This document shows, piece by piece, positions 1 through 6,060 of a stretch of 6,624 nt of DNA. Position 1 is the first letter of the stretch. Each line of letters opens with the position of its first letter. Origin of the DNA: Pseudomonadales bacterium. Its GTDB lineage: Bacteria > Pseudomonadota > Gammaproteobacteria > Pseudomonadales > DT-91. A model generated the notes under the pieces. That model had not been told where the DNA came from. It saw only the letters and a program-made list of their open reading frames with translations, and searched no databases. The translations under genes were made by a program, and so were the position numbers. The stretch is from contig JABSRR010000173.1 in assembly GCA_013215025.1 (NCBI GenBank), forward strand, positions 1-6,624. The letters are read 5' to 3'.

Positions 1-788
1 TGGCGTATTGGATTAATGTCCAGACCACCACGACGTAAAAATCGCGCATACACAGAAATTACCGCGGCGCTATCCAGCTGCAGTAAATCCATGAAAATTT
101 GCTCGACGCATTGCTCATGAAAGCCTTGATGGTTGCGATATGACACCAGATATTGCAGCAAAGACGCGCTATCAAGCTTCGCACCATGAAAGTCGATATA
201 TACTGAGGCCCAATCTGGCTGTGCCGTCACCGGACATAGCGAGCGAAATGCATCAAAGCAATAGCGCTGCAGCTCTTTCTCACTAGCGGACTCAACACCG
301 AGCAAATTCGCATCTGTTTGATAGCTGCTGCAGGCAACGTCCAGATCATCCAGTCGAAGATAGCTTGAAACGTCGGCAGTGCGAGGATAATCATTAACAG
401 CAAATAGGCGCACCGCAACCTCTGCTCCCGATGCCGTGCTCAGATCATCAGCTAAACACTGCAATAAAAGCGATTCATCGGCGAACTGGGTTTGATTGAA
501 CGAGTTTAAATATAATTTAAACGATTTCGACTCAATGATGTTCGGCGCTGTGGCCGCAAAATCAAATTCTGCCACCGCCACTTTAGGCTTTCCTTGCGCA
601 TCAAGCCACGACAGCTCAAAGGCAGTCCAGCGATCGTAGCCGCTAAAAGGGATATCCTGCTGCAGACCGATCTTATCGCGTCCAGCTGAACGGGCAATCG
701 GAAACAGTAATGATGGATCGTATTCAAAGCTATACTGCGTGGACTTGCCAAGCGGGATATGCTGCTGATATTTCGGATCAAATGCCAT
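1..788 (-). CDS. queF: NADPH-dependent 7-cyano-7-deazaguanine reductase QueF, long form (3' end beyond the window)
   Basis: QueF reduces the nitrile preQ0 to the amine preQ1 with NADPH, a cytoplasmic step in making queuosine for tRNAs with GUN anticodons. The frame opens with ATG at 788 (MAFDPKYQQH) and stays open for 262 codons to the left edge. E. coli-type QueF is about 282 residues, so about 20 C-terminal residues are missing. Visible landmarks are the QueF motif ESKSFKLY (residues 86-93) in the N-terminal T-fold half, the nucleophile Cys185 and Asp192 in CPVTAQPDW (185-193), His224-Glu225 in FHEQCVE, and RRGGLDINP near the end. This marks it as the two-domain YqcD type, not the short YkvM type. 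The start lies 28 bp after the permease stop with a weak AAGAAAG ribosome site, so it probably belongs to the ABC transporter transcript. No preQ1 riboswitch fits in that gap. The truncation is only the window edge. Confidence 0.95.
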   Translation of the reverse strand, partial: MAFDPKYQQHIPLGKSTQYSFEYDPSLLFPIARSAGRDKIGLQQDIPFSGYDRWTAFELSWLDAQGKPKVAVAEFDFAATAPNIIESKSFKLYLNSFNQTQFADESLLLQCLADDLSTASGAEVAVRLFAVNDYPRTADVSSYLRLDDLDVACSSYQTDANLLGVESASEKELQRYCFDAFRSLCPVTAQPDWASVYIDFHGAKLDSASLLQYLVSYRNHQGFHEQCVEQIFMDLLQLDSAAVISVYARFLRRGGLDINPIR

Positions 789-816
789 ACTTTCTTACTC
801 AGTTATTGTCTAAGGC

Positions 817-1590
817 CTACTGCCGAAGCCGGGTACCATTATTTAACAGGCCAACGCTGACCGCTGCCGCCAGTGCAGTAAAAACCGCGATCATCACGAC
901 AGCAAGACCAACATCAATATCACTCTGGCCTAAGATGCCAAACCTAAACGCATTGATGATGTATAAAATAGGGTTGGCCTGCGATACCCACTGCCAAAAT
1001 TCTGGCAGTAAGTCGATCGAGTAAAAAACACCGCCTAAATAAATTAATGGCGTTAATACAAAAGTAGGGATAATCGCTATGTCATCAAAGGATTCAGCGA
1101 ATACCGCGTTAATAAAGCCCAATAGCGAAAATAGTACGGAGGTCATGAATACTACCAAAATCGTCAAACCTATGTGCTGAATCTCAAGCGCGCTAAAAAA
1201 CATAGACACCAGCGTGACAATGAAACCAATCAACAAACCTCGTACCACCCCGCCACAGACGAAGCCCGCTAAAATAACCCCATTAGACACCGGTGAGACT
1301 AATAGCTCTTCGATAAAGTGTTGAAATTTACTGCCAAAAAACGATGAGACGACATTGGAATAGCTGTTGGTGATAACCGACATCATAATCAGGCCTGGCA
1401 CCACAAACTGCATATAGTCAAAGCCCCCCATACTGCCAATGCGTGAACCAATCAGGTTGCCAAAAATAATGAAATACAAGCCCATGGTAATTACTGGCGG
1501 GATCAGCGTTTGCGTCCATATGCGCATAAATCGGCGAATCTCTTTGGTGACCAATGTTACAAAGGCCACCCATTGCTGTGACAGAGGCAT
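817..1590 (-). CDS. yadH: ABC-2 type exporter permease, YadH-like
   Basis: This is the membrane subunit of an ABC-2 family exporter, partner of the ATPase encoded just upstream. It has 257 residues, against about 256 for E. coli YadH. Six hydrophobic stretches are visible, roughly at residues 29-47, 60-80, 105-130, 138-163, 171-192 and 228-250. An amphipathic, basic N-terminal segment (KEIRRFMRIW, 16-25) precedes them, as is usual for ABC-2 permeases. The segment with ELLVSPVSN (95-103) and the later PLIYLGGVFY (181-190) match the family pattern. The start codon shares its A with the ATPase stop (TAATG on the minus strand), implying translational coupling. The substrate is not known; lipid or drug export is the usual annotation for this class and is an inference here. 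Confidence 0.93.
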   Translation of the reverse strand: MPLSQQWVAFVTLVTKEIRRFMRIWTQTLIPPVITMGLYFIIFGNLIGSRIGSMGGFDYMQFVVPGLIMMSVITNSYSNVVSSFFGSKFQHFIEELLVSPVSNGVILAGFVCGGVVRGLLIGFIVTLVSMFFSALEIQHIGLTILVVFMTSVLFSLLGFINAVFAESFDDIAIIPTFVLTPLIYLGGVFYSIDLLPEFWQWVSQANPILYIINAFRFGILGQSDIDVGLAVVMIAVFTALAAAVSVGLLNNGTRLRQ

Positions 1591-2522
1591 TACTGTTCTC
1601 CCTCGATCAGTTTGACAAACAGTTCTTCTAGACGGTTTGCTTTGTTGCGTAGGCTGGTTGCGGTTAAACCAATTTCGCTAAGGCTAGCAAACACCGCATT
1701 CAAGCTCTGACCCTTGCTGATAGTGACCTCCAGCGTTTGCGCATCCGCAATATTGGCCTGATATGGCAAGTTTGCAAGCCGCTCTGGGGCGAGTTGATCG
1801 ACTGTGCTGTCCAGATCAATCAATAGAGTCTCTTGCTGCAGCTGGGCTAGTAAGGAGCGCATGTCTGAGTGGTGAGCGATCTTGCCTGCATCAATAATCG
1901 CGATATTACGGCAAAGCATTTCTGCTTCTTCTAGGTAATGTGTGGTCAGGATAATGGTCGTACCTTGCGCATTAATTTCACTTAAGAACTCCCACATGCC
2001 GCGCCGCAGCTCAATATCAACGCCTGCAGTCGGCTCATCTAAGATAAGTAGCTCTGGCTCGTGAATCAGCGCGCGGGCAATCATCAAGCGACGTTTCATA
2101 CCGCCAGACAGCGTTCGCGCGGCGACATCGCGTTTTTCCCAGAGCCCTAACTTTTTCAGAAAATGGTCAATTTTTGGCTCGGCCTCAGCTGCTGTAAGGC
2201 CATAATAGCCTGCTTGCTGCTGAACAATTTGTTTCACTTTTTCAAAGTTATTGAAATTAAACTCCTGCGGCACCACACCAATTTTTGATTTAGCTAAGGG
2301 GAAATTCTTATCGATATCAATACCAAAGATGGATACCTGGCCTTGGGTTTTTTTAACCAAGGAACAGAGCACGCCGATGGTGGTTGATTTGCCAGCGCCA
2401 TTAGGACCGAGCAGGGCAAAAAAATCACCCTGCTCGATTCGTAAATCGATACCTTTTAGAGCTTCAAAGCCACCTCGATATGTTTTATGTAAACCCGTAA
2501 TTTCAACTGCGGCTTGCGTCAT
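1590..2522 (-). CDS. yadG: ABC exporter ATP-binding protein, YadG-like
   Basis: This is the cytoplasmic ATPase that powers the neighbouring ABC-2 permease. It has 310 residues, close to E. coli YadG at about 308, and can be recalled as highly similar along its length. The nucleotide-binding domain occupies residues 1-225: Walker A GPNGAGKST (39-47), Q-loop Gln86 in VPQEFNFN, ABC signature LSGGMKRR (138-145), Walker B LLILDEP (158-164), and the switch His195 in LTTHYLEEAE. The C-terminal 85 residues form the accessory domain typical of ABC-2 ATPases, ending with the YadG-like NKANRLEELFVKL. All catalytic residues are present. The ATG at 2520-2522 is preceded by a GGAAAA ribosome site about 8 nt upstream. 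It is the first gene of the cluster yadG-yadH-queF. The A7 run near residues 57-58 (LysLys) leaves the frame intact. Confidence 0.95.
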   Translation of the reverse strand: MTQAAVEITGLHKTYRGGFEALKGIDLRIEQGDFFALLGPNGAGKSTTIGVLCSLVKKTQGQVSIFGIDIDKNFPLAKSKIGVVPQEFNFNNFEKVKQIVQQQAGYYGLTAAEAEPKIDHFLKKLGLWEKRDVAARTLSGGMKRRLMIARALIHEPELLILDEPTAGVDIELRRGMWEFLSEINAQGTTIILTTHYLEEAEMLCRNIAIIDAGKIAHHSDMRSLLAQLQQETLLIDLDSTVDQLAPERLANLPYQANIADAQTLEVTISKGQSLNAVFASLSEIGLTATSLRNKANRLEELFVKLIEGEQ

Positions 2523-2595
2523 ATGTATTTTCCAAAAGTATAATCAAGTTCGCATCCAACAAGCATCTCATCTATGTATCCAGCTATCACCTGAA

Positions 2596-2604
2596 ACTAT
2601 AGCA
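2596..2604 (-). promoter_or_regulatory. Candidate extended -10 promoter for the yadG-yadH-queF cluster
   Basis: On the minus strand this reads TGCTATAGT, an extended -10 element (TGn followed by TATAGT, 5 of 6 matches to TATAAT). No good -35 sits 16-18 bp upstream, which is tolerated for extended -10 promoters. Transcription would begin near 2589 and leave a leader of about 67 nt before yadG. This is a prediction by eye; readthrough from the tRNA is an alternative source of transcript. Confidence 0.3.
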
Positions 2605-2759
2605 AGCGCCATTGCGGTAAAGTATCACAGTGGGCCTACTCATCGCGACATTTAGCCATATTGAGATGGATTAAGCGGCGTATTGCATTCAGCACAGAAT
2701 AACGTCAGATGGCGTGATAGCGATCAAAATCTCGTTGTAATATTTTAGTGCCTAATTAG

Positions 2760-2793
2760 AGCTAGACCTAAAGCCAAAGCTAGAGCCTAAAAG
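2760..2793. repeat. Short imperfect direct repeat, two copies
   Basis: AGCTAGACCTAAAGCC (2760-2775) is followed after 2 bp by AGCTAGAGCCTAAAAG (2778-2793). The cores AGCTAGA-CCTAAA match apart from one inserted G. It lies about 35 bp beyond the 3' end of the tRNA. It may be a simple local duplication; no function is evident. Confidence 0.5.
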
Positions 2794-2827
2794 AGTATCA
2801 AGATTTATTGAGAAGTACCGGCTGTGT

Positions 2828-2903
2828 TGGAGCGGATAACGAGGTTCGAACTCGTGACCTCGACCTTGGCAAGGTCGCGCTCTACCAACTGAGCTATATC
2901 CGC
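2828..2903 (-). tRNA. tRNA-Gly (anticodon GCC), CCA encoded
   Basis: On the minus strand the 76 nt fold into a standard cloverleaf. The acceptor GCGGATA pairs with TATCCGC, the D-arm is GCTC/GAGC, and the anticodon stem CGACC/GGTCG encloses the loop TTGCCAA with anticodon GCC. A 5-nt variable loop (AGGTC) follows, then a T-arm ACGAG/CTCGT with loop TTCGAAC. The discriminator base is T (U in RNA) and CCA follows directly in the DNA. All stems are fully paired. It reads GGC and GGU glycine codons. It stands alone, with its own strong promoter upstream. Confidence 0.97.
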
Positions 2904-2912
2904 AAACAGCAA

Positions 2913-2934
2913 GCAGAGACAAGAAATTCTCTGC
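2913..2934 (-). other. Perfect 7-bp hairpin in the tRNA-Gly leader
   Basis: GCAGAGA and TCTCTGC (minus strand) are perfect inverted arms around an 8-nt loop, located between the predicted transcription start and the mature tRNA 5' end at 2903. The downstream arm is followed by TTGCTGTTT rather than a clean T-run, so it is a poor intrinsic terminator. A leader structure that is removed during RNase P or endonuclease processing is the simplest reading. Weak termination of msrB transcripts is an alternative. Confidence 0.45.
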
Positions 2935-2947
2935 AAAAGAGGCGCGC

Positions 2948-2976
2948 ATTTTATTGAGCATTGTAGTCAGTGTCAA
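2948..2976 (-). promoter_or_regulatory. Strong sigma70 promoter of tRNA-Gly with GC-rich discriminator
   Basis: On the minus strand a perfect -35 TTGACA (2971-2976) is separated by exactly 17 bp from the -10 TAAAAT (2948-2953, 5 of 6 matches). The -10 is followed directly by GCGCGCC. A GC-rich discriminator right after the -10 is the established signature of stable-RNA promoters repressed in the stringent response (ppGpp/DksA). The start would be near 2941, giving a leader of about 38 nt. The -35 begins only 15 bp from the msrB stop codon. Confidence 0.85.
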
Positions 2977-2990
2977 CGCTTTTCACAAAA

Positions 2991-3401
2991 TTAGACCGCA
3001 GACTTTGAGCTATCTAAAGTTAGCGAAACTGAGTTCACACAATAACGCAAGCCGGTTGGCCTCGGACCATCAGTAAACACATGACCTAGATGTGAGTCGC
3101 AGCGGCTGCAAACAATTTCAACTCGCTCCATACCCAGCGAACTATCACGGTACTCGCGAATAGCCTCAGGATTTACCGCCTCGAAAAAGCTGGGCCAGCC
3201 AGAACCTGAGTCATATTTTGCCGCGCTACTAAACAGTGGCTGACCACAACCGCGACAGGCAAAATCAGCACTGCCTTTAAAATCGTTAAACTCACCGGTG
3301 AATGGCCGCTCAGTGCCTTTTTCTCTCAAGACATAGTATTCGAAATCCGATAATTGTTCGCGCCATTGCGCATCGGTTTTTTTAATCGGGGCTTGGCTCA
3401 T
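2991..3401 (-). CDS. msrB: Peptide-methionine (R)-S-oxide reductase MsrB, lacking the usual resolving Cys
   Basis: MsrB reduces the R epimer of methionine sulfoxide in proteins, repairing oxidative damage in the cytosol. The 136-residue length is normal for a single-domain MsrB. The structural zinc site is visible as CRGC (Cys49, Cys52) and CSRC (Cys98, Cys101). The catalytic Cys121 lies in GLRYCVNS, and HLGHVF (104-109) and GWPSFF (68-73) are present. The position that is Cys in E. coli-type enzymes (SGCGWPSF) is Ser67 here, and the only other cysteines are zinc ligands. This looks like a one-Cys-type MsrB; Pseudomonas enzymes, as I recall, also have Ser there. ATG is at 3399-3401 with an AAGAGAA ribosome site about 8 nt upstream. 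It is divergent from alaA and upstream of tRNA-Gly on the same strand. Confidence 0.96.
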   Translation of the reverse strand: MSQAPIKKTDAQWREQLSDFEYYVLREKGTERPFTGEFNDFKGSADFACRGCGQPLFSSAAKYDSGSGWPSFFEAVNPEAIREYRDSSLGMERVEIVCSRCDSHLGHVFTDGPRPTGLRYCVNSVSLTLDSSKSAV

Positions 3402-3508
3402 ATAAAGTTCTCTTGCAAATGGATTGTCAAGGTCGACTATCGCTTAATCGCGATTATTCGGTCATAATAGCGGATTACTATTCAATCAACAGCATCTAAT
3501 TATTTACG
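3402..3508. promoter_or_regulatory. Divergent msrB/alaA promoter region
   Basis: This 107-bp region must drive both genes. A plus-strand -10 candidate CATAAT (3463-3468) would start alaA transcription near 3475. A minus-strand -10 candidate TATTAT (3464-3469) overlaps it and would start msrB near 3457. Neither has a good -35 at the right distance. A minus-strand TTGACA (plus 3424-3429) places its -10 at the msrB start codon and is probably fortuitous. The region also contains the palindrome at 3445-3456. Exact promoters are uncertain. Confidence 0.35.
3445..3456. promoter_or_regulatory. Perfect 12-bp palindrome, candidate operator
   Basis: TAATCGCGATTA is a perfect inverted repeat in the middle of the divergent msrB/alaA spacer. 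It lies immediately upstream of the candidate overlapping -10 elements, near position -25 of the predicted alaA start, where a bound dimer would block RNA polymerase. The symmetry is seen directly; the regulatory role and the regulator are unknown. Confidence 0.35.
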
Positions 3509-4726
3509 ATGAATACGCTTAAAAAATCCAATAAACTTGCCAATGTTTGTTACGACATTCGAGGCCCTGTGCTTGATGAGGCACTGCGTCTTGAAGAGGA
3601 AGGCCAGCGAATTATCAAGCTCAATGTTGGCAACCCTGCAGCATTTGGACTCAGCGCACCTGATGAGATTATTCAGGACGTGATTCGCAACCTGCCTCAA
3701 GCAGAGGGTTATTCAGAGTCGAAAGGTATTTTTTCTGCCCGTAAAGCGATTATGCAAGATTGCCAACTGCGTGGCATATTTGATGTTGATATAGATGATG
3801 TGATTTTAGGCAACGGGGTTTCCGAGCTTATTGTCATGGCAACTCAGGCCTTACTTAATAACGGCGATGAAGTGCTAATCCCCTCGCCTGACTATCCACT
3901 CTGGACAGCTGCTGTAAATCTGGCTGGCGGCCATCCCATTCACTACCATTGTGACGAAGACCAAGGCTGGCAGCCTAATCTTGATGACATTGCGAGCAAA
4001 ATTACCGAAAACACCAAGGCGATTGTCATCATTAATCCGAACAATCCAACCGGCGCAGTTTACTCTAAAGAGGTGTTAAGCGCTTTAGTAAGCTTGGCCG
4101 AAAGTAAGGGCTTGGTAATCTTTGCCGATGAAATTTATGACCGCATTTTGTACGATGATGCCGTTCACTACCCATTAGCAAAACTGGTTAAAAACACACT
4201 TTGCATTACCTTCAACGGCCTATCAAAATCCTATCGCTTAGCCGGGTTCCGCTCTGGCTGGCTTATCGTTTCTGGCCAAAAAGCATATTCTCGTGATTAT
4301 ATTGAAGGCATTAATATGCTCGCCTCGATGCGCTTATGCTCTAACGTGCCAGCACAATATGCTGTTCAAACAGCACTCGGTGGCTACCAAAGCATCAACG
4401 ATCTGATTTTACCCAACGGTCGACTGCATGAGCAGATGAATGCAGCTTATGAGGCCTTAATTGCCATCCCAGGGGTGAGCTGCGTTAAACCGAAGGGCAG
4501 TATTTATTTATTCCCTAAACTAGATCCTGCTCGTTATCCAATCAATGATGACGAAACAATGATTTTAGATTTTTTACGCCAGGAAAAAATCTTATTGGTG
4601 CAGGGTTCTGCATTCAATATTACGGATAAGCAACATCTACGCATTGTTTTTCTACCGCGCAAAGACGATATTATCGATGCGATCAAACGCCTGGGTAGCT
4701 TTTTGCAACAGTATGATTTCAACTAA
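3509..4726 (+). CDS. alaA: Glutamate-pyruvate aminotransferase AlaA
   Basis: AlaA is a PLP-dependent class I aminotransferase that makes alanine from pyruvate and glutamate; it is the main alanine-synthesising transaminase in E. coli. The 405 residues equal the E. coli length, and N-terminus KSNKLANVCYDIRGPVL aligns with that protein. Key sites are INPNNPTG (175-182, cofactor-contacting Asn179), Asp207 and Tyr210 in FADEIYD, the Schiff-base Lys240 in FNGLSKSYR, and the substrate-carboxylate Arg378 in HLRIVFLPR. The start is fixed by an in-frame TAA at 3497-3499 with only ATG at 3509 between it and the conserved N-terminus. No clear Shine-Dalgarno sequence precedes this ATG. It is divergent from msrB and 20 bp upstream of an unrecognised small gene, probably on the same transcript. 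Confidence 0.96.
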   Translation: MNTLKKSNKLANVCYDIRGPVLDEALRLEEEGQRIIKLNVGNPAAFGLSAPDEIIQDVIRNLPQAEGYSESKGIFSARKAIMQDCQLRGIFDVDIDDVILGNGVSELIVMATQALLNNGDEVLIPSPDYPLWTAAVNLAGGHPIHYHCDEDQGWQPNLDDIASKITENTKAIVIINPNNPTGAVYSKEVLSALVSLAESKGLVIFADEIYDRILYDDAVHYPLAKLVKNTLCITFNGLSKSYRLAGFRSGWLIVSGQKAYSRDYIEGINMLASMRLCSNVPAQYAVQTALGGYQSINDLILPNGRLHEQMNAAYEALIAIPGVSCVKPKGSIYLFPKLDPARYPINDDETMILDFLRQEKILLVQGSAFNITDKQHLRIVFLPRKDDIIDAIKRLGSFLQQYDFN

Positions 4727-4746
4727 CCACCTGAACGACTAGCTGC

Positions 4747-5220
4747 ATGAGTGATATTCACATTCAAGACTTCTACCGCGATATTGGTCTTGTACTGTCA
4801 AAATTATTTGCAACCTTTCCGCGTAAAGTAACATTATACGTGGAAGACATTTCTGGCCCCGACCAGGTTGACGAATACGGACTGCATAGTGAAAGACACC
4901 TGAGCGGCCTGAGTGCAATGATCTGGCTGAAAGACCAAGGCTATATTGATTATGAATCGCTGGTGCGACAAGAAGCGATTGATTTTGCTGTGCTAACAGA
5001 AAAAAGTTTTCTATTACTCACCATGCAATCTAGCTTAAATTTACCGCCTCAAATGCAACAAGACCTTGAGTCATTAGAGCAACAATCACTACCACCCTAT
5101 GCGTTGAAACAGGCGATCAGCAATATAGCAATTTTACGGCAGGCTTTAAAAACTGCATCCAGCATGAATATAGAGCGCATTGTTGCGCATTTGCTTGAGC
5201 AAGGTTTTCAACGCCGATAA
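4747..5220 (+). CDS. Conserved-looking hypothetical protein downstream of alaA, possible winged helix
   Basis: I do not recognise a named family. The 157-residue protein is soluble, with no signal peptide or membrane segment. The start is forced to ATG 4747 by an in-frame TGA at 4732-4734. Residues 7-90 run as helix (7-24), short strand (28-33), an acidic Gly-rich turn (GPDQVDEYGLHS), helix (48-64), then LKDQGYID and a hairpin-like stretch ending AVLTEKSFLLL. This order resembles a winged helix-turn-helix, where the segment around LTEKSFLLL would be the wing and following helix; that is an inference from pattern alone. The C-terminal 60 residues are Gln-rich and helical (MQQDLESLEQQ). It follows alaA by 20 bp without a visible ribosome site and is likely cotranscribed. 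It converges with the 104-residue gene, with only 3 bp between stop codons. Confidence 0.85.
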   Translation: MSDIHIQDFYRDIGLVLSKLFATFPRKVTLYVEDISGPDQVDEYGLHSERHLSGLSAMIWLKDQGYIDYESLVRQEAIDFAVLTEKSFLLLTMQSSLNLPPQMQQDLESLEQQSLPPYALKQAISNIAILRQALKTASSMNIERIVAHLLEQGFQRR

Positions 5221-5223
5221 GTT

Positions 5224-5538
5224 CTATTTACTTGGATATACAGGAGCTGGCTGCATATAAAATGGCAATCTTATCGTGCCCGCCTGACTGGTTGCCCATG
5301 CCCAATACTCAGTTTCGGACTCTGGCAAATGATAGGCTTGCTGCTGCGCACAACAGTATTGCTGAATTTCTAGTATATCGATAACGCCAACAGCAAGCAG
5401 AACCTGCAAGCGCCCCTCTAAGCGAAACTTTCTGGCCGGACTAACATCCTGCGCCGACGCTAAGTCTTGAAAACAGTGCTCGATATCTTGCAAGGCCTGT
5501 TGTTTCTGCGACTCTAATAAAGTCTGTATTGTTTGCAT
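5224..5538 (-). CDS. Small hypothetical protein, last gene of the glycosylase operon
   Basis: I do not recognise this 104-residue protein. It is soluble and mostly helical up to about residue 68. A Gln-rich N-terminal helix (TLLESQKQQALQDIEH) is followed by a charged segment RKFRLEGRLQVLLAVGVID (36-54) and a Cys-Cys pair (62-63). The C-terminus is aromatic and Pro-rich (LPFYMQPAPVYPSK). The start lies 1 bp after the glycosylase stop (TAA-T-ATG on the minus strand). A good ribosome site GAGGAAAG sits about 8 nt upstream, inside the last codons of that gene, which supports both this start and coupled expression. A partner or accessory role for the glycosylase is possible from position alone; nothing in the sequence states a function. 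Confidence 0.8.
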   Translation of the reverse strand: MQTIQTLLESQKQQALQDIEHCFQDLASAQDVSPARKFRLEGRLQVLLAVGVIDILEIQQYCCAQQQAYHLPESETEYWAWATSQAGTIRLPFYMQPAPVYPSK

Positions 5539-5539
5539 A

Positions 5540-6058
5540 TTAGCTTTCCTCGAGCAATTCGCGCAATAACTGCCAAGCGTTAAATTTTTGCTGATAACTC
5601 ATACTTGCGTTTGCCGGGCTAGTCGAAGGCAGACAGAAAAGCTCAAACGATGTCTCAGTCAGCTCAGTATGATGTAACTTCAGATAACGCTGCATGGCTT
5701 TAAACGCAGCTTGGCCATTACAGGCAATATAGCGAATAGATGGCTGTGTCTGCATAAGCTCTGCAATCCGGTTAAAGCTTGCTTGCCGTTTATCAATCGC
5801 ACTATCCAGCGAACCGGGACGAAAGCATTGCTGATAGACATCCCACAGGGCCAAACCTTGCTCACTGATAGCTCTCAGTCGCTGTGAATAAGGCATTGTT
5901 TCATCTACAGTAAATAACTCGGCCATTAGGCGCCAAAATATGTTTCTCGGGTGGGCGTAATATTGTTGTTGTTGCAGTGATGCGACGCCAGGCATTGAAC
6001 CTAAGATAAGAATCCGTTCGTGGCCCAGCACATGCGGCGCGAAGCTCTGTACCTGCAT
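5540..6058 (-). CDS. Hypoxanthine-DNA glycosylase (UDG superfamily, family 6 type)
   Basis: Proteins of this family remove hypoxanthine (deaminated adenine) from DNA, starting base excision repair. The 172-residue length fits. The N-terminal active-site motif is ILILGSMPG (16-24) followed by YYAHPRNIFW (33-42). Asn39 sits where the catalytic Asn39 of the Methanosarcina barkeri enzyme is reported, as I recall it. The second motif is LPSTSPANA (143-151), the counterpart of the UDG minor-groove loop. A central Trp-Asp pair in ALWDVYQQC (70-78) also fits the fold. The start lies 2 bp after the upstream gene's stop with no strong ribosome site, so translation probably depends on coupling. Family assignment is confident; hypoxanthine over uracil specificity is inferred from family. 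Confidence 0.88.
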   Translation of the reverse strand: MQVQSFAPHVLGHERILILGSMPGVASLQQQQYYAHPRNIFWRLMAELFTVDETMPYSQRLRAISEQGLALWDVYQQCFRPGSLDSAIDKRQASFNRIAELMQTQPSIRYIACNGQAAFKAMQRYLKLHHTELTETSFELFCLPSTSPANASMSYQQKFNAWQLLRELLEES

Positions 6059-6060
6059 GA

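Larger units (their letters stand above)
2523..2827. other. Non-coding spacer between yadG and the tRNA
   Basis: This stretch of about 305 bp holds no convincing gene on either strand: frames crossing it either shadow yadG or run through the tRNA. It contains the candidate promoter listed at 2596-2604 and a short imperfect direct repeat at 2760-2793. I looked for an intrinsic terminator for the tRNA and saw only weak stems of about 4 bp near T-rich sequence, none convincing. Confidence 0.6.

Noticed and set aside
504..522. Inverted repeat GTTTAAAT-ATA-ATTTAAAC inside queF
   Set aside because: It encodes the conserved segment SFKLYLN of the QueF motif, so the symmetry is explained by coding constraint.
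2338..2362. Hairpin-like CCTTGG...CCAAGG around an A7/T7 run inside yadG, resembling a terminator or slippery site
   Set aside because: The frame is intact, the residues (SLVKKTQG) are conserved in YadG, and the codon phase does not fit a -1 frameshift heptamer.
2629..2640. Near-palindrome AGTGGGCCTACT upstream of yadG
   Set aside because: One internal mismatch, no relation to a promoter element, and short enough to be chance.
2251..2655. 134-residue plus-strand open frame
   Set aside because: Most of it is antisense to the conserved N-terminal ATP-binding region of yadG and it resembles no protein family.
2752..2976. 74-residue open frame on the minus strand across the tRNA
   Set aside because: It translates straight through the tRNA-Gly gene and its promoter; the tRNA explains the sequence.
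3402..3429. Perfect TTGACA on the minus strand as an msrB -35
   Set aside because: The matching -10 would fall on the start codon itself with a poor hexamer (CTTTAT), so it would transcribe a message lacking the start region.
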